A DNA stretch of 64,000 bases from the NCBI RefSeq assembly GCF_030936135.1, contig NC_082619.1, positions 6,699,208 to 6,763,207 on the forward strand. Direction: 5' to 3'. Below the pieces are notes generated by a model. That model worked only from the letters and a program-made list of their open reading frames with translations. It ran no database searches and was not told the origin of the DNA. The translations under genes and the position numbers were made by a program. The first letter of the stretch is position 1. Each line of letters starts with the position of its first letter. Source of the stretch: Gavia stellata. Taxonomy: Eukaryota > Chordata > Aves > Gaviiformes > Gaviidae. Positions 22,222-33,800 of this stretch are shown here, one piece after another.

Positions 22222-25200
22222 GGGGTAGCTATAATTCAAAAGAGGCAGCGCTGGTTTGGCCAACTGTCAGAAAGGCAAAACTGCATGGTGATTCAAGCTG
22301 GGTGTCTGAACGCTAAGGATGCTTTTTTAATAGCTGCGATCTTTATTAGAAGCCTTTATCCTGATGTGGGTGCTACTAGAAGGCCAGAATCCCAGCCCGT
22401 TCTCAGTGGCGGTCCTTTTCAAGTGTCGTTGCTCTTTACTAAACAAGCCCTGTGACAAGCCCTGTGTTCGGGGGTGGTGGGTAGAAGTGCACAAATAAGA
22501 AAACAGTCAGAAACCAGAGTAATCCTTATCATTTAGGGGTGCTAGTGGGAAGGAATAGCTGCTAACGCAGGAGCGAAAAATGAAAACCAAAGAGGAGTAG
22601 TAGAAAACGGTGACGACAGCGATTGCTGCTGCTTCTACTGCTGGTGCAAACAGTTAACACTTTTCAATTTGGATAAAGCCCAATCAGCGGCACTTTCCAG
22701 AAAAGGGATGATTCTGACCTACCACCCCTTAGATTAAATGCTTCTACAAGCAAGTGTACAAAGTATGTTACGATGCACAATTCTTAGACTGAGCAAGCAG
22801 GGAACTACCCTTCTGTTATTAATTTTTGTAATCCTTGGTGCCTATCTCTATATCCCGTTTTCTTTTCTTGAGGTTTTTTCTTGTTCCAGTGCTGTATTTT
22901 TTCTCTGTTTTTGTGTTCCTGCTCCCCTTATGTCCACATGCTCATATTTCTTTGGGATGACAGTTTTGATAGAAGTGGATGTTTCGGTGACACCATTCAG
23001 CCAGACCATGTTTACTACTGCGTCTAAGTGGGGTGATGTGGAAGCAAAGAGCAGAAGCAGAACCAGATGGCGAACTGCTGCAAGAGCTCTCAACACTGTG
23101 GGAAAGATCCGCTCTCGCAGTCTGGCTGTGTTACAAGTTGCTGCAAGGGGGCAAAGAAGTTGTTGACTGAGAAGTAGGGCACATCTGGGGTCATACAGCT
23201 GTTCCTGCCTTGCGTTGTCTCTCACTCGAATCTTCTCTTTCGGCTTGTCTGCACTTGCAGTGTGTTAGAAGTTAACTTATTCTGTAAATTAACAGGGCTT
23301 TGTGCCTTTTTGTGCACATCCTCTGGCATTTCACTGCACGTCCTAGTAGTTTGCTGGCATGCAGTTCAGCCCAGAGCTAAGTAGGTGTGGATGTTTTGGA
23401 GCCTGAACCTCTTGTTATACTTCTGCAGTGCTCTTCTGCTGATACCTTATACTTCACTGATGGCTTCTTGGACTGTGCTTGTGTGTTCTCCTTAGCTTCA
23501 TGATTATTTTGACTGGACGTTGCCTTTTTTTGTTCAAATGCGGAATGAATTCCAAGCCTTTCTTTTAAACACCCTGCAAGCTGGAAACTGCATGTGCCTT
23601 TGCTGTATTTATTCGTTCACGGTGGTGCTAGGATCTCACTTTCCTCTGAAAAAGACTATTCTCCTGAATTAGAACAAAATTTTTGTGGAATCCAAATGCA
23701 AAATGGGTGCAATTTAAACTGCAGGGAGGCAAAAAAGTTCTGTCTGGGCTGTAGGAATGACAACTACCTGGGGGAAGTTAATACTTCCAGGTAGTCCTAA
23801 CTCTGTTTTCACATCATCGGCGACTGTTTCTGCTCTGTGAAATTGAGATTGCTTTACCTGAAGTTTGTCAAGTCAGAATGGTGTCTTACTACTTCTATCC
23901 TATCTCCTCTACTTGAATGTCACCTCACCTACTACTTATTAATTCCATTTCCAGCACTCTTTCCATCCCTCATGTCTTTTCTGGCTTGCCAGACAGCACT
24001 GCAAAACTATCAGACTTGCTTTCCATTTGAAGTCATTGCAGCTCAGTTCACAGCCAGGCTTTGCAGCATTAGTCAGGAAAACTTTTGGCAAAAGTCTGAC
24101 GCTGAATTTTGAAGCAGATGAGGCTGTCTTCATGGAAGGGATGTGTTGGAGTGAAACTCAGCGGGTGTTTTTGTGCAGGTGCTGATACAGATAAGGGCAC
24201 TGGGAGGTTTTTTGCTTTCCTTCCTTACAAAAGATTTCATGGGCTTCTTGTTCTTTGCTCCACAAACTGCTGTCTATTTCAAAAGCTACCAGAGAAACAA
24301 AAATTTCAAACAAAAGAGGGATACAAAGCACAGAAATGTCATTTAAGTAACAAATTGGAGGTGTAGGGGAGAGAGAGATTTATCCATTTCCAAATGTACA
24401 GTATGCTAAGTTCTAATTAAAAACCTTGTAGGTTTCTTCTGTTTTTCGTTGTCATGTTGACTATAAAAGGGGTTTTGTGATAACTCACCTTCATGAACAG
24501 AGAAAATTTTGTAGCATAGATAAGAGTATCTGAGAGGGAGAGAAAAAGGAAGGCCTGGGTATAAATGAGTAAGAAGTTATTCTTGTGTTGTTTTTTCCTA
24601 GGGGAACGTCTGCATGAGTTTCTAAAACAGAACTTTCTTCTGTTTATCTTCACTCCTGGGATTTTGCGTGACGCTGGGGGTGGCAGTGGATGGGGAGGCT
24701 GGAAACGGTTGTGTTTTCTTGAGTAAGGAAACAGGAGAGAAGAGAATGGAAGACTGGAAATAAGTACATGTCTCGCCAAGGGTGGGGATCTCATTTGAAC
24801 CTAAACAAACTTGTGTTTTATATAACAGCAAAATTCTTGTTTTAATCATGTGCTCTTCACTCAAAGATTTCCAACATAAGTAAGTGAAGCAGGGAAGTTG
24901 TAATTAGCCCTCTTTGTAGATGAAATGGGGACAAAGGAAAAAGAGGTGTGCTGAATTTCATATGAGGGTTTAATGGTGGTTAAGATTACAGGCAGACTCT
25001 TCTGCCTTTGTCCCAGAGATAAGCTTATGAGCTCTACACTCCATTAATGTTGTTTTTTTTTCTCAGTAGGTGTCACAGTAACTTGGAGGTAGTGGCCACG
25101 AGAGCGCTGCTGTAGGCAGAGTCACTCATTCAGCCCACAGCTCACTTATTCTCCATTTCCAAGCACCCTGTAAGGGAAGATTGTTGGGAAGACCCGCAGG

Positions 25201-26250
25201 TTAGCTGAATAGCCTGGTGAGCCTTATGTCGAATTACAGGCTCGAGGTCAAGTGCTTTTTTCTTTCAAGTATTGGGGTGTAGGGAAAGGGGGGCTCCAGA
25301 AGACACTGTTTTGAGGGGAGTAGTGAGCAGGGAGCTTATGGAGATGAAGATGCTTAGAGGAGCAATGAAGTGTGTAGCCATGTAGGGTTTTGGCAATTGA
25401 ATGTTTGTTTTGTTTCAGTTTCTTCTTTATTACTCTCTTCCTTAGGTAACTCAAAGCATCTGTTCTTGTAATGTTGTCTGCAGAAAGCTTTTAAGGATGC
25501 GTTACAAAGCAAAAACAAATTCTGAAATATAACAGAATCTCACTTGGTGCTAAGAAAACAAATTTTAAACCGTGCATTTTTATTGAAGGGGAAGTCGAGT
25601 TTTTCAGACTACGAAATCACATTTTGTCCTTGCGGTAAGGTTTGAGACAGCATAAAAGCCTCTTTAAAATGTTTACCTTGGAGTTGTGTTGGAGAGAATA
25701 ATATATAGACTTGATATGAAATGTATTTTTGTCTGATGTTTTAACTTAAAAATGGGTTTCTGCCTTTTTTTAACTTTAGAAATTGCCCTGCTTTCATATT
25801 TTTTTTAATGAGCCAATTAATGTATTAAATTGAAATCTGTACAAATTACAGTTACAGTCAGCTCCGAGTGAGGCCTAAAATAGGTCACATGCTGTTTGGA
25901 ATAAAATGCACTGAAAATTACTGAATCTGGTTGGGCCTGAAATACACTCAGAGGTGTTTCATCCTCCCCTGGCTGCTGTTCTTCCATTTTGTTCTTGTCT
26001 GCCATAGTGGGTCTGCTTGCCGGACAATGAAGTGACAAGGTTCCTTGTAAAGGAAAGAAAACATGCATGAAATTGTTGAGCCTTCTGTCTTTAACATGAG
26101 AGGCTGAAATCTTTTTTCACTCCATCTATTTATTTGAGACCAACTGAAATTCTTCCTAAATGTTGTCACGTTACCTGAATATCAAGGGGGAAGACATGTT
26201 CTTTACTCTCATAGAAAACAGCTGACATTAAACTTACTTAATTGCTTTAT
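22222..26250. other. non-coding stretch, nothing firm assigned
   Basis: Holds a 12-bp tandem duplication (acaagccctgtg) at 22443-22466 and a 142-codon plus-strand frame at 22738-23166 that overlaps an equally long minus-strand frame. A 41-base minus-strand cassette at 24489-24529 has a very good acceptor and gtgagt donor and is discussed as a finding. Confidence 0.45.
22443..22466. repeat. 12-bp perfect tandem duplication
   Basis: acaagccctgtg occurs twice head to tail with no mismatch, consistent with a recent slippage or duplication event. Confidence 0.9.
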
Positions 26251-26273
26251 CCCCCCCCCCCCCCCCCCCCCCC
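26251..26273. repeat. C23 homopolymer
   Basis: Twenty-three uninterrupted cytosines, flanked by an AT-rich left side and gcctttcc on the right. On the minus strand this is a G23 run able to form G-quadruplexes, and the plus strand can form an i-motif. Homopolymers of this length are also typical spots for length errors in assemblies. Confidence 0.95.
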
Positions 26274-26464
26274 GCCTTTCCTTGGATTTGCATTTTGGGT
26301 CCTGGCCTTCAAGGGACATTTCTTCTCCCTCCTGTGTGGAGGGGATAGTGACTGAGGTGCCTTGGTGAGTCAGCAGAACCTGCTTAACCTTCTCCCAGCC
26401 CAGCTAACGCCAGCTAGGGCTGTAGTGTGTTTTTGTTTTATGAGTGATGCACAGTCCTTGGTTT

Positions 26465-26735
26465 CTTGTTGTGCTTCATAGGAATTACTGCTTTATGCCA
26501 ATTTTTTTTAATTATTCTAAATGCTGTTGTATTAATTACATTAAAACAACTTCACCAGTGACCTTGAGTAGAAGTTATTTCCAGCAGCATAACTTCTGCA
26601 TTTATGTACTGACTTAATACCTGCACACTTCCTCAAGTTCAGCTATTCTGCATCAACTATCGTTTCACATACCTGCATGTATGTCCTTTATGGGAACTAG
26701 TTATTATTTTAATCATATGCAAGAATATATATGCC
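26465..26735. promoter_or_regulatory. candidate conserved non-coding element
   Basis: Non-repetitive AT-rich text with several homeodomain cores (taattattc, attaattaca, ttaatcat) and an octamer-like atatgcaag. The texture resembles vertebrate conserved enhancers. No conservation evidence is available here. Confidence 0.2.
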
Positions 26736-29700
26736 TCTACTTTTTTTTTAAGCATTATTGCAGTAGGTACTTGTAAAATTGCCAATAAAAACACAAGATC
26801 TAAAAAGCTACGTGCAATGTAGAGGCTTACCTGCAGATAATACCTAAGAAGTTGTTTTGAAAGCAGCTGTGCTTTGAAAATAGGTATGTGGACTTGTGCT
26901 TATTCATTCTGTTTCCTGACTAAGTGTATGTGCAGTGTAAATAGAAGGGGGGGTGTGTGTTGGTTTTTTCCCTTGCACAAACCTGGGAGCTCTGTAAACC
27001 CAACTGTCCTTTTTCCTCCTGTTCTCTCCTCTGTCACCAACCCCAATTTCTGCATAATCATTGGTAACAGTGAATCATTGAGCCACCTTGTATGTTCAGG
27101 TAAACCTGAGACTTAAAAATCTTTCCTTAGTGAGTACCGCAGCCCTCACATTGCTCCCAGTAGATTAGCTGTTGGTAAGTAATTGAAGTAGGCAGGCAGT
27201 TCTGTTGACCTGGTTTTGTCACTAAAGTAAGGAGGAATATCTGACCTTGTACAGTTTCAGGAGCTACGCTGTTGAGCAGAAGGCTGTTTATGTTGAGTTA
27301 TTTTTAAGGATAAAGCTGTGGTTCAAAAATTGTTCTTTCCTAAGATGTACTTTTTAATACAGTTCGAGATGCACATACAGGAACCTAAAGAAGATACCCC
27401 ATGTAGCAGTCAGTCTTTAACTTGCAGCTGCTGTGAATCTGATATGGTACATGAGGCCTTGAGCATCCTGACTGTAGAGGGTTGAATTGCTCCTTGTTAT
27501 GATCACCGTAACTATGTATGTTAGCGTTCTCTAGATTTGCACGTACGTGGTCAGCAGTATGTAGCAGTTTTCTGATCTGTATCTCAAGTCACAGAAGATG
27601 TTAGGCTGTAAGTTAAACTGAGTCCCGTCTGCCTTTAAATGATTTTGGGAAATCTACGTCATGAAAGGTAAAACACTGGAGCATTGAGGTCATTTTACTT
27701 CAAATTTTATAGAAAACTCGCCAGCTACAAAGTGCATTTGTTTTCCCTTGGCTGATGTCGCTGAAAATAGAGAACGCTTTACATGCTTAAGGTGACTATG
27801 GAGTGTTAGTTCCTAAACAGTTTTGTCTTACGCTTTAATGACCCTTGCAGTTGGGCTTCTATTGTTGTTTCCCTTGTCTTTCCAGTGGGGCTATTGCATT
27901 TCCCAATTGATCATAACTTAACAAGCTAAGCTTGGAGAAAAAAAGTAGGCTTGAGCAGTTGACTTCTCCTTGCCATAGGAACCGGTTCACATAATGAGAT
28001 AGTTGATGATGTCATTCTCTTAAAGCTTCAAAAAAGATAGGTAATGATTTCCCATCCTTGAATAGTTCAGTCTGGGGCCTTTTTATTTTCAACTTGTGTA
28101 TTTTGCAGCTGTGGTTTAGCGGGATCTCTGAGGAAACAAAAGCAATTAAAACATTTTAGATTTAAATTTCTAGCAGTGTTAAGTCTGTTAGGGTTCTCTC
28201 AGTCCAACAGGACTATACCCATGTGGGGTTGAGCTTTGCAAGAGCTGCTTGCGCATGCCTCGCTGTAAACCCACGAGCAAGTCTTGGTGAATTTGGTAAG
28301 GGGCTACATCGTGGTTACTTAGCCATGTGTCTATATTTTTGCAAGAGGAGAGCAAAAATGTATAGTCCTTGTTTACTTAATGGTAGGTCAAGAGGCCAGT
28401 CCTGCAAATCACTTCTCATTGTAGTCACTTCTATTTGGAAAATTCTGTAGGAGATTGTGTCCGGCTTTTTCTTCTCTTCATCTTTTCTGTCTCCTTATGC
28501 TGTTTTTTGAACTTCTAACGTTGTAGGCCACGGAGAAGTTTTGTGGAGAACATAATCTTGGAAAAGAACACTTGATGGAAGCAACTTGTGCAAGAGAAAT
28601 ACTCTCTGTAAGAGGAAATCATTCATGGCTTTTAGCTCTTTAAAAACCCATCCTGACACTCCTGCTGGGTTCCTTTCACTGTAAAGTAATGCAGAGGATT
28701 AGTCAGCATCATCTAATTAGGCAGCAGCAAAGCAAAAATTTTGTTTAACCGACTCTGCCCTGATTCAGTTTCCATTCATAGGCATTGAAACCAAATGCAA
28801 TAAGGACATCTTATTGATGGCACTTGAAATGTCAGAGCGACTGTGAGGTGAGGCATACTTAAATGAGTTTTGCACCTGAGGAGGAAATTCAAGGTCACCC
28901 TGTGCAGTTTCTATACCAAAACAGTCTTCCTGTGTTCTGTGTGAGTCTGCAGGTAGCTGGAGTACCTCCTGGTTTCTTAATAGCTCTGATGATTTGAGAG
29001 CTTTAATTCCATTCCATCCTTCTGAAAAGGATGGGAATGAAAGTGTTGCTGGAGAGCCTTTTCTTCCCATTCCTGTAAGTCTATGCTGCCTGCTTAGCAA
29101 TGGTACCTGGCAGGCCTGGAACGGGAGAACACGTCTTTGATTCTTCTAGGGTAGGCTGACGGTGGAGTCTCGGGATCAAGGAAAACTGTATTTTACAATG
29201 TAACACACAGGGACCAGGAGAAGTGGCTTCTGTTTAGGAGGTTTGTCTTGGCCTTTTACATCATAGAAGCGCTTCAGCACATACTTAACTGCACATAGAC
29301 CCACGTGTTATGTGCTCAACAGCTTTCTCTGACTGTGGACCTCACTGAGGAATGCTGACACTTCAGTTCATGTCTGCATAAGAAGACAAGCTGAATTTTG
29401 CTTTTTTCACAGTGGTTCATGTAAGATTACTTGCAGCTGAGGAATTTGGGAAGAACAACTCAGCCTTTTCTGGGTAGAGATTATTACGATTAGGTTTTGC
29501 CAGTTGGGGCATTAGGTCTGCATGAAGGAAGAAATTGATGTTTTTGTATTAAGCTTTAAAGCAAACCATTTTTTCTTAATAGAACAAGGGATTTTTAGGA
29601 GCATGCAGTTGACACTATACAATTTCAAACAAAAGACATTGCTGTATATGATGTATCATCTGCAATTAACTGAAACAGCTGGGACATGATAGAGGACAGG

Positions 29701-30588
29701 ATAAGAGAGTTTTCTGCTTTATTCTGTCAGAACTGCTTACTGTCTTCTAGGGGGAAGTGGTGGTGTTTATCAAATCAGTCTTATTGCTGGTATCGATAAT
29801 GAATTGGTAAATTGTTCCTAAGCCACTATGACTTTTTGCGACTCCCAGTTTCAATAGGTCCTTGAAACTGAGCCCACAAGCAGTCTTCTGGGGAAGGAAG
29901 GACGGACACATACCCAAGAAGCACTGATTACTTTAACTGGAACGTCCGTCTCGGCGGCTGCGGGTCTGTCTGTTCTGACCCTGTTACACAGATGAGAAAA
30001 GAGATAAAATCCCATCTTTGTTGTACAGTTGACGAGGAGCTCTTATGAGGGAAGAGCTGTTGGGAAGTGAAGACTGGGTGGTTTTGACGAGATGGTTGCA
30101 GCCGTTGAACGGTTTTGCCTAGCTGAAGCGGATGAGGTGTAGTGGAGGGGGAAGCGTGTGGATGGGGTTCCGGGGAACTGAGAGAAGGGAGCAGCTAGGA
30201 GTGAGCTAAAGAACAAAAAAAAGTAGAATTTGAAGAAGTGAGAGGAAATCTGATTCCTTTTTACCTTTCGGCATTGTAGAAAGACTGAATCTGGAGAAGT
30301 TATTTTTCCCTGCCTCCCACACCCCCTCAGGAACACCATCTGCAAAATATTTCTCTTTTACAGTCTATGGCGTACCAGAGTAGATTGGAACCTGTTTTTC
30401 CCAGACTTTAGACAAGAGATCTCTAGGGACATGTCTACCTAACTTTCCAGCCCAGCTTCACTGCTTTCTTCCTTATTTTTCTTATTTTAAAGGAATGTCC
30501 TCAATATCACAATAAAAGCAACGTAACAATTCACTTAAGGGACTACAGTAAAAAAAAATACCTGTTTAACTTCTGTTTAACTTGTCTG
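26736..30588. other. non-coding stretch; possible old repeat near 28.2 kb
   Basis: Mostly unremarkable AT-rich sequence. Around 28190-28420 the left part and the right end (ggccagtcctgcaaatc) weakly resemble an old palindromic amniote repeat beginning 'gggccagatcctgcaa'. A short CpG-rich patch lies near 29940-29970. No genes supported. Confidence 0.4.
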
Positions 30589-30842
30589 GCCTCAAGTTGT
30601 GCCAGGGGAGGTTTAAACTGGATATTAGGAAAAATTTTTTTCCTGAGAGAGTGGTGAAGCATTGGAATGGGCTGCCCAGGGAGGTGGTGGAGTCACCATC
30701 ACTGGAGGTGTTCAAGGAACGTGTGGACATGGTACTGCGGGACGTGGTTTAGTGGGCATGGTGGGGTTGGGTTGGTGGTTGGACTTGATGATCTTACAGG
30801 TCTCTTCCAACCTTAGTGATTCTCTGATTCTGTGATTTTGTG
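30589..30842 (+). repeat. CR1 LINE, 5'-truncated 3' end
   Basis: This is the 3' untranslated end of a CR1 (chicken repeat 1) non-LTR retroposon in plus orientation. Diagnostic text includes the 'ctcaagttgtgccaggggagg' opening, 'tggatattaggaaaaat', 'ggaatgggctgcccaggg', 'ttggacttgatgatctta', 'caggtctcttccaacct', and the terminal octamer array gattctct / gattctgt / gattttgt at 30818-30841. It is severely 5' truncated, so no reverse transcriptase is present. A perfect 10-bp direct repeat (aacttgtctg) flanks it at 30579-30588 and 30843-30852, marking both insertion joints. Confidence 0.96.
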
Positions 30843-33800
30843 AACTTGTCTGACTGTTGAAAACACCTTTTGAAATGATGTTCTGCATGCAGATGAGGTC
30901 TTGGATCTTCTTAGTTCTGATGCTGTTGCAGTGCTAGGCGTATGGCAGTGTCATGTGGAATCAGGATAACAGTTTCTGGTCTAGTGGTTCCCCCTGCTCA
31001 CCCGAGACCCCCCCACGTCATTTTTGAGCATTCTGAACCTTGACTGTCATGTTGGGTCTTTACAGTCTTGTCAACATTTTGGGATGAACTTTAGAAAGAG
31101 ATCTTATTTCCACAATATTTTTCCTTTGTTATTATTTTTATTTTTTTAAGAGAAAGTGGAAGAGGTACATTGTCTGAGGCAGTAAGGTGAGTCATGTCTA
31201 TATAAATAGAACTGCTGAGCACATCGGATAAGCTGCAGTGTGCAGAGGACAAAAATGCTTCAGAGGAAGGAAAGCCGCCTTCTTAAAATGATCACATAAT
31301 TGTAAGTGCCTGTCCTTTAAGACTGCTGCCAAGGGTACCTGCCACATCATTCTTTCCTCCCCCTCTGCCCTTCCTTCAACTGCAGGTTCATTTTAAATTG
31401 TAATTAATGCATTTGTTAGACCGCTGAAGTTTCAGCAGAAAGCATAAGGGGTGGAGACAGCTGCAATACAGATGTGGGTGCTGCACAAGTGCTTTTCTAC
31501 ACCGTGAGTGAAAGCGTGTCCTTTCCTCATCAGAACTGATGCAGGGATTGGAACCTCATTTATCCCCTGTTCCTTCACTTGTGGTAAATTTGACAGTCCA
31601 CGTTTTTAATTTCTCCAATTTCCAATGATTTGCAGTATAGGTAGAACATGACAACAGTGTGTGACTTCATTGGGAATACTGCCTGCAAAATGGGCACCTG
31701 GAAGTGTTTGGTGCCAGTTCAGTTAGGGGTTATTTGAGAAGAGAGAGCCTCTCCTCTTGCACTGAAGTTTAGGATACTGGGAAGAGCTCAGCAAATCAGC
31801 TTTCTAGAGGCCTCAGTTTGGACTCTTCCAAAACAGAGGAAGCTCCTAGTTGTCACTGTGAAATCAAGTTTGCCCAAAAATTGGGATGCGGACTGCTTTG
31901 TATACATAGTTCCTAACGTAGTGTAGATGAGCCCACTAGGGTATCTGGCCAGGTGAAATCCCATGATGATGGAATCTGTGTAATTCTTAAGGTAATGCTG
32001 AAGTGTTTGTGTTCTCTTAATTTGTCACTCAGTCTTTATTTCAGTCATCTTGGACATATATTGGCATGAAAAGCTAGTTCTTATGGACAAAGTAAGGAAG
32101 ATTGAGGACTGTGGAAATCTAGGCCAGAGTTGGATCTTAACTTATGTCTTAGGGTAGGTTTTGCAGAAATACCCAGTGCGTACATAGACCTGTTTCTTTT
32201 ATCAAAGGCTTTACTTGCTCAAAGTCAGCTGCCTCCATGTGATCAGTCAAGGTTTTATTATCAGTCATTCATCCCTGATCACTGGAAAAATTGATTGGTG
32301 TGATGTGAGTAACTAAGGGCTCTGAAAAATCCCACTCTTGCCTTTGCAAATTGCTGTTCACGGACTTAATGAGTGAAGCGTGGGAATCTGACAGATACGT
32401 GCTTGTTCTGGCAGTCACAGATAAAGAATTTAACTGAATCCAATGAAACTGAATTGGGCAGAAGGAGTCCAGAAATTCAGTCAAAAGAAAGGTGTCCCAC
32501 CACCACTACCCCGGAGCACCCTGGCTATGCATGTGGTTTGATGTTACAGCAAATCTGTTCTAGCTGCAGGTTGCCTCTTTTTTTCCCCAGCCTGCTTTCC
32601 TTCCTTACATTATACCAGGCTGGGGGAATTGTTAACAGCTCTTGAAAGTCTGTAAGCCAGTTTGCCTCAATAATCTGATCAAGGGAGGAGCAGAGGTATT
32701 GTTTCCTTTTACTCATTTTCAAAAAAAGAGAAGCATGTCTTACTATTGCTGGGATCCCTTTGTTTTTTTAACTAGGCCAGCACTAAAAATAGAAGTTAAG
32801 ATCCCAGAAATTTCTTTTGATTAGCTGCAAGTTTGGAGAACTATGTGCAAAGGAGAAAGAGGGGGAACGTATGCTACCGAGGACCCTGCAAAATACTGAG
32901 ATAATATGTCTGTATACTCAGATGCCACATAATGCAAGAACTTGCGACTCCAAGGCAAATATGAAAATGAAATTAGAGTCTCTTAGTAATAGGCAATGTT
33001 TTTTTTTTTTCTGTATCGCTTTATTGGATTTATCTTTTTTTGCTTGGCTTATGTTAAAAGGCATTTCAAGCTTCTGTTTGAATACATGGGTTGTATATAT
33101 TTCTTAATTTCATCAGTCTTTCTGTGAAAGAAGTATTGGGAGAAGAGCAGTGTTTTCTCCTTTTGGCAAGTTCTTGAAGGTTATTTTTTTTGAAGCAACA
33201 GTGTTCCTCTCCCCCTTCCTTCCTTCCTCTGTTTTCTTTTTTTCTGTGGGAGTGTTATGATACTCAGCAATGATAAAAATATATGGAATTTTACAGAAAC
33301 CAATTTGAAAATTTGTATAATTTTAAAAGGTTCTCACTTACGTGCATTGTGACACGCTCAGGAGAAAGTTGTAAGGAAATAATTGCTGGCTTAAAAATTC
33401 AATAGGATTCTTTAAAAAAAAAAAAATAATTCCAAACCCCTTGCATCTTTTATTCTAAATAGATCAAGTCACAATAAAAAGCTGAACGCTTCCAACATCA
33501 AATATCGGGTTTGCTTTCGTTGACAACATGAGTAAGTTTGGCATGAAAACCAGAGAGGCCGAGTTTATATGGTAGCAATAACTTCTGGAGGAGCAGAGCA
33601 GGAAGTCAATCTATTTGATTATGACTGGAAATGTGAGAGAGAAAAAAGTTCTCCAGGATGTTACAGAGTCTTGTAGTAGTCTCACATATAGCCCACCTTA
33701 AAGGGCCAAATTAAGTACTGAATCACTTGGCAGGAAATCCTTAAAGGTTTTTAACATGAGAACAAATCTGTGGATAAATCAGTGATTATTTTGTGTTCTA

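Noticed and set aside
22738..23225. 142-codon plus frame and 125-codon minus frame
   Set aside because: They overlap on opposite strands, neither shows third-position bias or a recognisable motif, and no convincing splice or start context is present.
28190..28420. Possible old palindromic amniote repeat
   Set aside because: Only a weak resemblance at the two ends; too diverged to name without a profile search.
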